From Desulfosporosinus sp. (lineage in GTDB: Bacteria > Bacillota > Desulfitobacteriia > Desulfitobacteriales > Desulfitobacteriaceae): DNA of 64,000 nucleotides. The notes under the pieces were generated by a model. That model had not been told where the DNA came from. It saw only the letters and a program-made list of their open reading frames with translations, and made no database searches. Positions 33,879 to 42,930 of this stretch are shown one piece after another; the stretch's first letter is position 1; each line of letters begins with the position of its first letter. The DNA lies in NCBI GenBank assembly GCA_003513495.1, contig DOPM01000058.1, forward strand, positions 124,001 to 188,000, read 5' to 3'. Both the position numbers and the translations under genes were made by a program.

Positions 33879-34923
33879 TGAGGCTTTAGCAGAAGCGGCG
33901 ATTCGCGCTGGTTGTCGTTATTTTTTCGGGTATCCTATTACTCCACAAAATGAAATTCCCGAGTATTTGGCTAAACGTCTTCCGGAAGTCGGAGGGGTAT
34001 TTGTTCAAGCTGAATCTGAGATCGCGGCGATTAATATGGTCTATGGGGCGGCGGGTGCTGGAGCACGTGTGATGACCTCCTCATCAGGTCCGGGTATCAG
34101 CCTCAAACAGGAGGGAATCACCTATATCGCGGGTGCGGAGCTCCCCTGTGTCATTGTGAATATTCAACGAGGAGGGCCCGGGCTTGGCGGCATTCAGCCT
34201 GCCCAATCTGATTATTTCCAGGCAGTCAAAGGTGGAGGACATGGGGATTATAAACTGCTTGTGCTTGCTCCGGCTACCGTTCAAGAAATGGTCGATTTGA
34301 TGGGGAAAGCTTTTGACTTAGCAGATGAGTACCGCAATCCCGTCATGATTTTGGGAGATGGTATTCTCGGACAAATGATGGAACCCGTTGAGCTCACTGA
34401 ACAAAATCATACTCAAAGAACGGAGAAGCCGTGGGCAACGACTGGTGCCAAGGGGCGAAGCCCTAATGTAATTACTTCGTTATTTCTTGATCCCGTAGAA
34501 CTTGAAAAGCACAACCTTCATCTTCAAACTAAGTATGACAGAATGTCCCAAGAAACGCTCTGGGAAAACTATAAAACAAAGGACGCAGAACTGGTTTTGG
34601 TTGGGTACGGTACGTCAGCCAGGATAGCAAAAGCTGCAGTAGATCAAGCAAGAGAACAAGGAATTAAGGCTGGGTTATTCCGACCCATCTCCTTATTTCC
34701 ATTTCCGAAAAACGCTTTACAGGAAGCTTGTAAGCAAGCAAATCATGTTCTCACCGTTGAGATGAGCATGGGACAACTTGTAGAAGATGTTCGTTATAAT
34801 CTAGAATTCAAGGTTCCGGTCCACCTATATGGGCGTGTTGGAGGCATGGTTCCTACTACCCGCTCAGTTCTTGAAGAGGTTAAACGTTGGGTTAATAGCG
34901 GAGAGGGAGGTGGAAACCTATGA
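33853..34923 (+). CDS. vorB: 2-oxoacid:ferredoxin oxidoreductase alpha subunit (VorB-type)
   Basis: A 356-residue pyrimidine-binding-domain subunit. LMKGNEALAEAAIRAGCR, FFGYPITPQNEIPE, SSSGPGISLKQEG and RGGPGLGGIQPAQSD are typical of VorB/KorA. It oxidatively decarboxylates branched 2-oxoacids or 2-oxoglutarate to acyl-CoA with reduction of ferredoxin; substrate is not fixed by sequence. ATG 33853 is chosen because AAAGGAGG precedes it. Confidence 0.9.
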   Translation: MAKVLMKGNEALAEAAIRAGCRYFFGYPITPQNEIPEYLAKRLPEVGGVFVQAESEIAAINMVYGAAGAGARVMTSSSGPGISLKQEGITYIAGAELPCVIVNIQRGGPGLGGIQPAQSDYFQAVKGGGHGDYKLLVLAPATVQEMVDLMGKAFDLADEYRNPVMILGDGILGQMMEPVELTEQNHTQRTEKPWATTGAKGRSPNVITSLFLDPVELEKHNLHLQTKYDRMSQETLWENYKTKDAELVLVGYGTSARIAKAAVDQAREQGIKAGLFRPISLFPFPKNALQEACKQANHVLTVEMSMGQLVEDVRYNLEFKVPVHLYGRVGGMVPTTRSVLEEVKRWVNSGEGGGNL

Positions 34924-35669
34924 GGCCTGTCTTCCATCGACCGGAAGCACTAACTGCGATCAAAACCCACTATTGTCCCGGTTGTACCCACGGCATTATT
35001 CATCGCCTAATTGCTGAAGTAATTGACGAACTGGGAGTTAGAGAAGAGACCATTGGCGTATCTCCGGTGGGATGTTCAGTCTTAGCCTATAGTTACTTCA
35101 ATCTCGATATGCAACAAGCCGCACATGGCAGAGCACCAGCTGTTGCCACGGGAATTAAACGAGTACATCCCCAAAAGGTAGTTTTTACCTATCAGGGGGA
35201 TGGAGATCTGGCCGCTATTGGAACGGCTGAAATTGTGCATGCCGCTGCCCGCAGTGAGAAAATCACGACGATTTTTGTCAATAATGCCATTTATGGTATG
35301 ACAGGAGGACAAATGGCCCCTACAACTCTTCTCCGCCAAAAAAGCATGACGTCTCCCAAAGGGAGAGAGGCCGCTCCTCAAGGATATCCCATTAGAGTAT
35401 CTGAAATGCTCGCCACTCTAGACGGTGCAGCATATATTGCACGAGTGTCAGTGCACAATCCCCAGGAAGTGTCCAAAGCTAAAAAAGCTATTAAGACTGC
35501 CTTTGAATATCAGATGGCAGGTATCGGGTTTGCCTTAGTTGAAGTCCTATCCACCTGTCCTACGAATTGGGGGTGCACCCCCACAGAATCATTAAAGTGG
35601 TTAGTTGAAAATATGCTTCCTGTTTATCCCCTTGGTGTCAAAAAAATGCAAAGAGAGGTGTCGATCTAA
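34920..35669 (+). CDS. vorA: 2-oxoacid:ferredoxin oxidoreductase beta subunit (TPP)
   Basis: A 249-residue TPP-binding subunit. CPGCTHGIIHRLIAEVIDELG starts the domain, YQGDGDLAAIGTAEIVHAAAR binds TPP-Mg and FVNNAIYGMTGGQMAPTTL follows. Overlaps vorB by four bases and vorC by one base. Confidence 0.91.
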   Translation: MRPVFHRPEALTAIKTHYCPGCTHGIIHRLIAEVIDELGVREETIGVSPVGCSVLAYSYFNLDMQQAAHGRAPAVATGIKRVHPQKVVFTYQGDGDLAAIGTAEIVHAAARSEKITTIFVNNAIYGMTGGQMAPTTLLRQKSMTSPKGREAAPQGYPIRVSEMLATLDGAAYIARVSVHNPQEVSKAKKAIKTAFEYQMAGIGFALVEVLSTCPTNWGCTPTESLKWLVENMLPVYPLGVKKMQREVSI

Positions 35670-36238
35670 TGTCGCAAGAAATTATCTTGGCTGGCTTTGG
35701 AGGACAAGGGGTTATGTCTATGGGACAGCTGCTGGCTTATGCGGGCCTAGTAGAAGGGAAACAGGTCAGTTGGATTCCTTCCTATGGTCCGGAAATGCGT
35801 GGCGGAACAGCTAACTGTTCTGTCACAATATCAGATGAAGAGGTAAGTTCTCCCATCATAGCCGAACCAGATACGCTTATTGTGCTGAATCGCCCCTCCC
35901 TAGAGAAGTTTGAGCAGGATGTTAAACCAGGAGGACGATTACTCATTAACTCGTCACTGATTGATATAGAGCCTCAACGCCAGGATCTTCAAGTATTAAA
36001 ACTACCAGTGAACGAGCTTGCTCAAGAAAAGTTAGGGAATACACGAGTTTCTAATATGATTATTCTCGGCGCTTTTATTGAGTTAACTCGCTCGGTAACC
36101 CTAGAATCCGTCCTCGGGGCCTTAAAGAAAGTTCTGCCGGAGTACCGCCATAACCTTATTCCCCTGAACCGTCGGGCCCTGGAGACCGGGATGAAGGTAG
36201 CAAAAACAGAAATCCTCCATCTTAGATCTTGTGGTTGA
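35669..36238 (+). CDS. vorC: 2-oxoacid:ferredoxin oxidoreductase gamma subunit
   Basis: A 189-residue gamma domain: ILAGFGGQGVMSMGQLLAYAG and SYGPEMRGGTANCSVTISD are diagnostic. Last gene of the operon, followed by a terminator. Together the four subunits make a complete enzyme that yields acyl-CoA and reduced ferredoxin. Confidence 0.91.
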   Translation: MSQEIILAGFGGQGVMSMGQLLAYAGLVEGKQVSWIPSYGPEMRGGTANCSVTISDEEVSSPIIAEPDTLIVLNRPSLEKFEQDVKPGGRLLINSSLIDIEPQRQDLQVLKLPVNELAQEKLGNTRVSNMIILGAFIELTRSVTLESVLGALKKVLPEYRHNLIPLNRRALETGMKVAKTEILHLRSCG

Positions 36239-36249
36239 TCGAGGATTGT

Positions 36250-36291
36250 AAGCAGTTGTTTGTTTTCACAACCAACTGCTTATTTTTATTT
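36250..36291 (+). terminator. Terminator after vorC
   Basis: AAGCAGTTGTTTG (36250-36262) pairs with CAACCAACTGCTT (36269-36281) with one mismatch, followed by ATTTTTATTT. Confidence 0.75.
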
Positions 36292-36371
36292 CAGTCACGT
36301 TTCTTGGCATTATGGGCAGAACATAGGGTAAAATAAGTATAGGACTATGGTAAAGGAAAGAGGGAACTTGA

Positions 36372-36908
36372 TTGAAAAAACAAAACAGACAAGAAGAACG
36401 CCTCGAAGGAGAAGTGCTTTTTGAGGGAAGAATGCTCCGCTTGGACCGGGATACGGTCCGTTTACCTAATGGACTTCAAACATCCCGCGAAGTTGTTAGG
36501 CATCCGGGAGCGGTAGGGATTGTTGCTATACAGGACCAAGAATTACTTTTAGTTCGCCAATACCGATATGCTATTGCTCAGGAAACCTTAGAAATCCCTG
36601 CCGGGAAACTTGATCCCAAGGAACCGCCCCTTGAATGCGCTGTCCGAGAACTTCGCGAAGAAACCGGCTATCGGGGCACTATGGAACATATCAGTACCTT
36701 TTATACCACACCTGGTTTTACGGATGAGGTGATGCATCTTTTTCTAGCTCGGGATTTGGTCTGGGATCCTCTCACCCTGGATGATGACGAATTTATTGGG
36801 GTGGAGAGAATTTCGTGGGAAGATGCCGTGCAAGGGGTACACCAGAATAAATTCAATGACGCTAAAACGATTCTAGGGATTTTACTTGTTCAGGGGCGGC
36901 TTGGATGA
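36372..36908 (+). CDS. nudF: Nudix hydrolase, ADP-ribose pyrophosphatase type
   Basis: A 178-residue enzyme that probably splits ADP-ribose to AMP and ribose-5-phosphate. The Nudix box is intact: GKLDPKEPPLECAVRELREE then TGY. HPGAVGIVAI and LVRQYRYA upstream, YTTPGFTDEVMHLFLA downstream, are typical of the ADPRP group. TTG start behind AAAGAGG. It overlaps the next gene by 4 bases. Confidence 0.9.
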   Translation: MKKQNRQEERLEGEVLFEGRMLRLDRDTVRLPNGLQTSREVVRHPGAVGIVAIQDQELLLVRQYRYAIAQETLEIPAGKLDPKEPPLECAVRELREETGYRGTMEHISTFYTTPGFTDEVMHLFLARDLVWDPLTLDDDEFIGVERISWEDAVQGVHQNKFNDAKTILGILLVQGRLG

Positions 36909-38074
36909 TCTTCGCGGATCTACATATACATATTGGACAAAGTTTAGATGGGAAGTTTGTCAAGATTACAGGAGCTAAGACCTTAACCCTGCCCAATATT
37001 CTTCAAGTTGCCAGAGAAGTCAAAGGACTTTCTCTGGTTGGGATTGTTGATTCACATTCCACGGGTGTCCAACAGGATTTTAAGAGGTTACTTGCTTCGA
37101 ATGATTTACGGTCAATGTCTGCAGGAGGGTACGATGCCCACGGTATAACACTGATACCTGGTCATGAAATTGAGTTACAGGTGGGAGAGGGGAATGCTCA
37201 TTTTTTAGCCTATTTCCCTTACATTGAACAAGTAGAACAGTATGTCAGGTCCATAAGACATAGTATTAAAAACTGGCAATTAAGTACTCAAAGAGGCTTT
37301 CTGCCAATCGAACTATGGCTTGAGGCAGTTAGCAAAGCAGAGGGAATCTGGTTTCCGGCCCATGTTTTCACTCCGCATAAGGGTATCTATGGAAATTGTT
37401 GTCGGCGATTGAGAGAGGTTCTTCCTGTCTTGCCTAAAGCCATTGAAATTGGGCTTAGTGCGGATCGTGCAATGGCTGAAAGTATAAGTGAACTAGACTC
37501 AGTGGTTATGTTTAGTAACTCAGATGCCCACTCTTTACCAAATATTGCTCGGGAGTATAACTCGTTTGCTTGCGCAGACCCCTCCTTTGGAGGGTTGTTG
37601 GATGTAATTTCAGGGAAATCCAAGGAGATTGTTCGAAATTATGGTTTACCCCCCAGAGTTGGTAAATATCATCGTACCTATTGTCTAAGCTGTGAAAGAA
37701 TTGTCGGTTCTTCCCCTCCACAATTGATCTGTTCAAATTGTGGGAGTACGCATATTGTCATGGGCGTCTTGGATCGCTTAGTAAGTATAGCGGATCGTCC
37801 TATGGGGAAACAGGATGCCTCAAGCTATGTCCATCAAGTTCCACTGCGACAGCTTCCTGGAATTGGGCCTAAAATGTATGATCGACTCTTAAAGGCTTTT
37901 GGTACAGAAATGGTCATACTTCATCATGTTGACGAGGAGAAGTTGCGCGGTATAGCTGGAGAAAAGGTCGCGGTATGGATTATCAGAGCCCGTCATGGAG
38001 AATTACAGGTGGAAGCGGGTGGTGGAGGTCTATTTGGTAGAGTTGTGGACATACTTTCTCCTGCTGTGGAATAA
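36905..38074 (+). CDS. EndoQ-like PHP-domain endonuclease
   Basis: A 389-residue protein with an N-terminal PHP metal site (FADLHIHIG, IVDSHSTG, IPGHEIEL, FSNSDAH), then a zinc-ribbon-like CLSC...CSNC (about residues 259-280), and a helix-hairpin-helix-like segment (RQLPGIGPKMYDRLLKAFGT). This is the plan of endonuclease Q, which nicks DNA 5' of deaminated bases and was first described in Thermococcales archaea; a few bacteria have it. Activity here is inferred. Confidence 0.82.
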   Translation: MIFADLHIHIGQSLDGKFVKITGAKTLTLPNILQVAREVKGLSLVGIVDSHSTGVQQDFKRLLASNDLRSMSAGGYDAHGITLIPGHEIELQVGEGNAHFLAYFPYIEQVEQYVRSIRHSIKNWQLSTQRGFLPIELWLEAVSKAEGIWFPAHVFTPHKGIYGNCCRRLREVLPVLPKAIEIGLSADRAMAESISELDSVVMFSNSDAHSLPNIAREYNSFACADPSFGGLLDVISGKSKEIVRNYGLPPRVGKYHRTYCLSCERIVGSSPPQLICSNCGSTHIVMGVLDRLVSIADRPMGKQDASSYVHQVPLRQLPGIGPKMYDRLLKAFGTEMVILHHVDEEKLRGIAGEKVAVWIIRARHGELQVEAGGGGLFGRVVDILSPAVE

Positions 38075-38109
38075 AATCCCATAGGGGACTATGGGAAGGG
38101 GTGTGCAGG

Positions 38110-38709
38110 ATGTGGAAACAACTTGGCGAACACATTCGTCAATATTGGGTCATTTATCTAACGCTTTCAAGTGTTTATCTCGCCGGAGTGGTGTTCGGAG
38201 GGGTTGGAGTCAATGCCTTAGGAGTGTCTGAAACCTCCCAACTAGGGAAATTTTTAGATACACTTCTAAAATCTCAACCGACAACGTTTGAACCAGCGTT
38301 TCTAGGACAACTTGCTAGGGATATGTTCATTATGATGGCTGGAATATGGATCTTAGGACTGACGATTATTGGGGCTCCCTTGATTTATCTAATTGTCTTT
38401 ACGAGGGGGTTTATTCTTGGCTTTACGATTAGCTTTATTATTGGAGCAAAAGGAACCCTAGGAATAGCACTCGTGTTAACAACGGTTTTTATACCAACTA
38501 TTTTTGGAATTCCATTATTGCTCCTCGGGGCAGGACTGGCAACGATCTTCTCGTTTCTTTTACTTCGCGGGAAAGCCAGAGGAGAATCGTTGCGCAGAGA
38601 GTTTCTCTATTATACTGCGGCAGCTGCGTTTGTTTCTATTGGTGCAGTCGCAGTTGGAGTTGCTCAAGGGTATTTCTCTATCCTCGGACTGCGCTTATTC
38701 AAACTTTAG
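38110..38709 (+). CDS. spoIIM: Stage II sporulation protein M
   Basis: A 199-residue membrane protein with about five helices (VIYLTLSSVYLAGVVFGGVG, MMAGIWILGLTIIGAPLIYL, FTRGFILGFTISFIIG, and two more). SpoIIM scaffolds SpoIID and SpoIIP, the peptidoglycan enzymes of forespore engulfment. ATG 38110 is chosen because AAGGGGTG precedes it; GTG 38101 lies on that site. In Bacillus it is also near xerD. Confidence 0.9.
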   Translation: MWKQLGEHIRQYWVIYLTLSSVYLAGVVFGGVGVNALGVSETSQLGKFLDTLLKSQPTTFEPAFLGQLARDMFIMMAGIWILGLTIIGAPLIYLIVFTRGFILGFTISFIIGAKGTLGIALVLTTVFIPTIFGIPLLLLGAGLATIFSFLLLRGKARGESLRREFLYYTAAAAFVSIGAVAVGVAQGYFSILGLRLFKL

Positions 38710-38775
38710 TAGGAGTGCTTTTTAAGGAAATGAACCGGATGAAGTGGGTGTAAATTAGTTGGAAGATTACAACGC

Positions 38776-38805
38776 TTGCTAACGGGACAATAATTGCATT
38801 ATAAT
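38776..38805 (+). promoter_or_regulatory. Probable sigma-A promoter of ald
   Basis: TTGCTA (38776-38781), 18 nt, TATAAT (38800-38805). Directly after it an ACAACTATAAA motif occurs twice (38806-38829), which might be an operator. Confidence 0.5.
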
Positions 38806-38860
38806 ACAACTATAAATACAACTATAAACGTGCTAATGCAGAGATAATGGAGGTTTAATC

Positions 38861-39976
38861 ATGCTGATTGGAGTACCCAAGGAGATAAAAAATAATGAGA
38901 GTCGTGTCGCTATTACACCAGCAGGTGTCCATGCTTTTACATTGACTGGTCACCAGGTTCTCGTAGAAAAGTCTGCTGGCGAAGGCAGCGGCATCACTGA
39001 TCAACAGTACATCGATGCTGGTGCTCAGATCGTTGATTCAGCCGCAGATGTTTGGAAAGCTGACATAGTGATAAAGGTTAAAGAACCTATAGCCGAAGAA
39101 TATGGCTATTTTAAATCGGGACAAATATTGTATACCTATTTACATCTGGCTAAAGAACCGGAATTGACAAAGGCTCTCATGGAGAAAAATGTTGTGGCCA
39201 TCGCCTATGAAACTATCCAATTGGATAATGGTTCATTGCCTTTGCTCACTCCCATGAGTGAAGTTGCAGGGCGCATGGCAATTCAAATTGGTGCTCAATT
39301 ACTAGAAAAACCCAGCGGCGGAAAAGGAATTCTACTTGGTGGAGTCCCTGGGGTTACCCCTGCAAACGTAACCATTATCGGTGGCGGAATTGTCGGTACA
39401 AACGCTGCGAGAATGGCTGTTGGACTAGGTGCAGGAGTTACGATTATTGAAAAAAGCACACAACGGCTTAGAGATATTGATGAAATGTTCAACGGTCGAG
39501 TAAGAACCTTGGCCTCAAATCCCTTTAATATTGCTAACAGTGTTGCAAAAGCGGATTTGCTGGTTGGAGCTGTACTTATTCCCGGCGCCCGTGCTCCTCA
39601 CCTCGTTACTGAAGAGATGGTCCAAGCAATGTCACCTGGAAGTGTTATAGTTGATGTGGCAATTGACCAAGGTGGCAGTATTGCAACCATTGACCGAGTT
39701 ACAACCCATGATGACCCCACCTATCTTAAATATGGAGTGGTTCATTACGCAGTTGCCAATATTGCTGGAGCTGTTGCAAGAACTTCAACCTATGCTCTGA
39801 CTAATGTTACCCTTGGATATGCTCTTGAGATCATAAACAAGGGTTACTTTAAAGCAATTCAAGAAAACCGTTCCTTGCGTAAAGGGGTTAACGTCATTAA
39901 TGGCAAGTTAACCTATAAGGCTGTGGCAGAATCGCTGAACATAATGTATACACCCTTAGAAGAAGCCTTACTATAG
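38861..39976 (+). CDS. ald: Alanine dehydrogenase
   Basis: A 371-residue NAD-dependent enzyme interconverting L-alanine and pyruvate plus ammonia. MLIGVPKEIKNNESRVAITPAG with its Arg, YLHLAKEP with catalytic Lys/His, the Rossmann segment TIIGGGIVGTNAARMAVGLGAG, and YAVANIAGAVARTSTYAL. In Bacillus Ald is needed for normal sporulation. ATGGAGG precedes the ATG. Confidence 0.96.
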   Translation: MLIGVPKEIKNNESRVAITPAGVHAFTLTGHQVLVEKSAGEGSGITDQQYIDAGAQIVDSAADVWKADIVIKVKEPIAEEYGYFKSGQILYTYLHLAKEPELTKALMEKNVVAIAYETIQLDNGSLPLLTPMSEVAGRMAIQIGAQLLEKPSGGKGILLGGVPGVTPANVTIIGGGIVGTNAARMAVGLGAGVTIIEKSTQRLRDIDEMFNGRVRTLASNPFNIANSVAKADLLVGAVLIPGARAPHLVTEEMVQAMSPGSVIVDVAIDQGGSIATIDRVTTHDDPTYLKYGVVHYAVANIAGAVARTSTYALTNVTLGYALEIINKGYFKAIQENRSLRKGVNVINGKLTYKAVAESLNIMYTPLEEALL

Positions 39977-40023
39977 TAGTAGCTCGTCAGTAAATTGCTG
40001 AACGAGGAACATCAATATAACTT

Positions 40024-40063
40024 AAACGAGCAGAACCCGATCTTCGGTTCTGCTCGTTTTTTT
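40024..40063 (+). terminator. Terminator after ald
   Basis: AAACGAGCAGAACC (40024-40037) pairs perfectly with GGTTCTGCTCGTTT (40046-40059), followed by a T7 tract. Confidence 0.9.
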
Positions 40064-40181
40064 AAATGACTTTTAAGTTTAGACGAGAATGGCAACTTTC
40101 GAACTATACCAAAAGGAATAAAATGGTATTGTAATCGGTTATTGGGTATAATTAAGAATTATTTGGCAAGGAGTGAGGGCA

Positions 40182-40475
40182 TTGCATCATACCCGAACAA
40201 ATGTCGTTCCTATATACGATCATTATCCGTATCAAGTACGTTGGTATCCCCTAAACTATAAAGGAGGGTACGAACCTGCTTGGTGGGAACGATTTGAAGA
40301 ACAGTTTGAACCTCGATGGCTTAGAAAAATGGAGAAACGTATGGGCTTTTTACCTGGGAAAGAACCGCTTTGGTGGGAACTTTTTGAAGAGCAATTTGAA
40401 CCTGCATGGCTGCAGCGTTTAGAACGCCAGATTGGAATTCCACAACCCTTTAATCCTCGTTATGACCTACGGTAG
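40182..40475 (+). CDS. Trp/Glu-repeat miniprotein, unknown function
   Basis: About 97 residues. After a basic, aromatic head, the chain is a double repeat: EPAWWERFEEQFEPRWLRKM and, 36 residues later, EPLWWELFEEQFEPAWLQRL. Each half can be read as two EPxWxxxxE modules, so four units in all. No signal peptide, helix of membrane type or known domain. AAGGAG (40168-40173) fits the TTG 8 nt further; GTG 40173 is an alternative. It stands alone between two terminators. Confidence 0.75.
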   Translation: MHHTRTNVVPIYDHYPYQVRWYPLNYKGGYEPAWWERFEEQFEPRWLRKMEKRMGFLPGKEPLWWELFEEQFEPAWLQRLERQIGIPQPFNPRYDLR

Positions 40476-40481
40476 ATTCAG

Positions 40482-40521
40482 AGCAATTGGGACCGATTAT
40501 ATATTCGGTCCTTGCTTTTTT
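40482..40521 (+). terminator. Terminator after the Trp/Glu-repeat gene
   Basis: AGCAA and GGACCGA (40490-40496) pair with TCGGTCC (40505-40511) and TTGCT, then T6. Confidence 0.85.
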
Positions 40522-40575
40522 CTAGGATAAGGACAATCAGGAGGCGCATAGGTTTTAAGGATGGGGGGGAGCGTG

Positions 40576-40776
40576 ATGCAACCAACAAAACGCTGGGGAG
40601 ATTTTTTTCTATATCTTGGAAGGGTTTTTGTTCTTCTAATTTTACTAGCAGTCCTACTACCAAAACTAGTAGCAGTGTGTAATAGTTGGATGTCTTCACT
40701 CTTGCATAATGATCAAAAACCCCATGGGAACCCCTTGCGAGTAGAATCTACTATCTCAACAGAGATAAATGGTTGA
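40576..40776 (+). CDS. yqzK: DUF4227 / YqzK-like small membrane protein
   Basis: 66 residues with one helix (FVLLILLAVLLPKLVAVCNS) and a polar tail. In Bacillus the DUF4227 gene yqzK stands right before xerD, as here. ATG 40576 follows GGGGGGAG; ATG 40561 is also in frame but inside that site. Function unknown. Confidence 0.72.
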   Translation: MQPTKRWGDFFLYLGRVFVLLILLAVLLPKLVAVCNSWMSSLLHNDQKPHGNPLRVESTISTEING

Positions 40777-40829
40777 TAAAGGAATATCCCCGTCCGATGT
40801 AGAACATAGTAAGAAAAGGGGGGGATATT

Positions 40830-41738
40830 GTGACCTCCGAAGAAAGAACTTTGAAAAAGTATTTAACATACTTGCATGTAGAGCGGGGGCTTTCTGAAAA
40901 TACGAGGCAGGCCTATGAGCGCGACTTGCGTCAGCTAATGATTTACCTTAAACAGCGGGGTACGGACATTTCCATATGTGAGGGCAATGACTTGTTTTTA
41001 TTTCTGCTAAAATGCAAAGAAGATGGCAAAGCACCTCGAACGATTGCACGATGTAATGCGACACTCCGAGGATTTTTTGCGTTTTTGCTGGATGAAGGAC
41101 TACGTGATGATAATCCAAGTACTTATTTAGTAACACCAAAATTAAATCAACCACTTCCGAAGGTGTTGTCGGAAGCTACAATGGACAAACTATTGAAATC
41201 AGAGGAAGAAACCCTTCTAACCATGAGAAATTTAGCAATGCTAGAGGTCCTTTATAGTAGTGGATTGAGGGTTTCTGAATTGATTAGTTTACGTGTGTCA
41301 GATGTGGCATTAGATGTGGGATATGTGCGTTGTATCGGAAAAGGGAATAAGGAGAGGATTGTACCCCTGGGCGAACCTGCGATTCGTGATTTGGAGCGGT
41401 ACTTAGATGGATCACGTCCTCGTTTATGTGGCAAACAAAAAAGTGATCGTCTTTTTTTGAATGTCCATGGGCGTCCCCTGACTCGACAAGGAGTGGTTCA
41501 TATTCTAAATAAATGGGCAAAGGACCATCAACTTGAGCAAAAAGTTTCCCCCCACATGTTTCGTCATAGTTTCGCAACCCATCTCCTGGATCATGGAGCT
41601 GACTTGCGTTCTGTTCAAGAAATGTTGGGGCATGCTGACATCTCGACAACTCAGATCTATACCCATTTGACACGAAAACGCTTGTTAGATGTCTTTCAAA
41701 AAGCTCATCCACGAGCGGATCTTAAGAGTAAGGAGTGA
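40830..41738 (+). CDS. xerD: Tyrosine recombinase XerD
   Basis: A 302-residue site-specific recombinase resolving chromosome dimers at dif with XerC. N-terminal SAM-like domain (YLHVERGLSENTRQAYERDL), catalytic Arg in SSGLRVSELISL, HxxR in HMFRHSFATHLLDHGAD, His in MLGHADIST and Tyr in QIYTH. GTG start behind a G7 run. Neighbours yqzK, deoB and pnp match the Bacillus ripX locus, so XerD rather than a mobile integrase. Confidence 0.93.
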   Translation: MTSEERTLKKYLTYLHVERGLSENTRQAYERDLRQLMIYLKQRGTDISICEGNDLFLFLLKCKEDGKAPRTIARCNATLRGFFAFLLDEGLRDDNPSTYLVTPKLNQPLPKVLSEATMDKLLKSEEETLLTMRNLAMLEVLYSSGLRVSELISLRVSDVALDVGYVRCIGKGNKERIVPLGEPAIRDLERYLDGSRPRLCGKQKSDRLFLNVHGRPLTRQGVVHILNKWAKDHQLEQKVSPHMFRHSFATHLLDHGADLRSVQEMLGHADISTTQIYTHLTRKRLLDVFQKAHPRADLKSKE

Positions 41739-41748
41739 AGGAAGATAT

Positions 41749-42930
41749 ATGCCGCGAAGAGTTGTAATTATTGTCTTAGACAGCGTTGGAATTGGAGAAC
41801 TGCCGGATGCTGGGGATTATGGGGACTTAGGAAGCGACACATTAGGTAACCTGGCTAGGCAGCGCGGCGGACTCAATCTGCCTAATTTAGAAAAACTTGG
41901 ACTAGGAACGATACATTCTATTACAGGAGTTCCCGCAGCCCTCAACCCGGAAGGCTGTTTTGGAAAAATGGCAGAACGATCACGAGGGAAGGATACGACC
42001 AGTGGACATTGGGAAATAGCGGGGGTGATTTTGGAGAAAGCACTTCCGACCTTCCCTCAGGGTTTTCCTAGGGAGTTTATTGAAGGTTATGAGGCAGCCA
42101 TCGGGAGAAAGGTGATGGGAAACGAAGTAGCTTCTGGAACAGAGATCATACAACGGCTTGGCGAAGAGCATGTAAAAACAGGAATGCCCATCGTTTATAC
42201 TTCAGCAGACTCTGTATTTCAAGTTGCAGCGCATGAAGAAATAATCCCGCTGCCGGAACTGATGCGCATATGTCAGATTGCACGCACCATGCTGAAAGAT
42301 GAACTTCAAGTTGGGCGGGTGATTTCCCGACCCTTCCTCGGAGAAGTCGGACACTTCTACCGTACTCCAAACCGGCACGATTTTGCCCTTGAACCCCCCC
42401 AGAAAATATTATTTGAATATGTGCAAGAACAGGGACTAGAAGTCTGCGCAGTTGGAAAGATCAACGACATTTATGCTGGACGAGGTGTGACTGATCATGT
42501 AACTTCCAAGGGAAACATGGAGAGTGTCGATAAAACATTAGATTATATGGCTAAGGTTGAAAAGGGACTAATTATGACCAATCTAGTGGATTTCGATATG
42601 ATTTATGGTCACCGTAACGATGTGGTCGGGTATGCTCGGGCCTTAGAGGAATTTGATGCTCGCTTACCAGAGATCTATGCTGCTTTGCGCTCAGAGGATA
42701 TGCTCGTTATTACCGCTGATCACGGATGTGATCCAACCATGCCTAGTACAGATCACAGTAGGGAATATGTTCCGTTACTTGTTTGCGGACCGGCCTTAAA
42801 AAAGGGAATTAATCTGGGCGTGAGATCGAGCTTTGCTGATTTAGGAGCAACAGTGGCTGAATACCTAGAAGCGGAACCGCTGACCAATGGGAATAGTTTT
42901 TACGCTTTGATAAAAAAGGAGGGATTGTAA
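41749..42930 (+). CDS. deoB: Phosphopentomutase
   Basis: A 393-residue alkaline-phosphatase-fold enzyme moving phosphate between C1 and C5 of (deoxy)ribose. Metal ligands in IIVLDSVGIGELPDAGDYGD, DTTSGHWEIAG, and ITADHGCDPT with STDHSREYVPLL. ATG 41749 follows AAGGAGTGAAGG and gives the standard length. Starts 10 nt after xerD; one-base overlap with pnp. Confidence 0.96.
   Translation: MPRRVVIIVLDSVGIGELPDAGDYGDLGSDTLGNLARQRGGLNLPNLEKLGLGTIHSITGVPAALNPEGCFGKMAERSRGKDTTSGHWEIAGVILEKALPTFPQGFPREFIEGYEAAIGRKVMGNEVASGTEIIQRLGEEHVKTGMPIVYTSADSVFQVAAHEEIIPLPELMRICQIARTMLKDELQVGRVISRPFLGEVGHFYRTPNRHDFALEPPQKILFEYVQEQGLEVCAVGKINDIYAGRGVTDHVTSKGNMESVDKTLDYMAKVEKGLIMTNLVDFDMIYGHRNDVVGYARALEEFDARLPEIYAALRSEDMLVITADHGCDPTMPSTDHSREYVPLLVCGPALKKGINLGVRSSFADLGATVAEYLEAEPLTNGNSFYALIKKEGL

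Noticed and set aside
40830..41738. XerD-like recombinase as sign of an integrated mobile element
   Set aside because: Length, motifs and neighbours (yqzK, deoB, pnp) match the chromosomal XerD locus.
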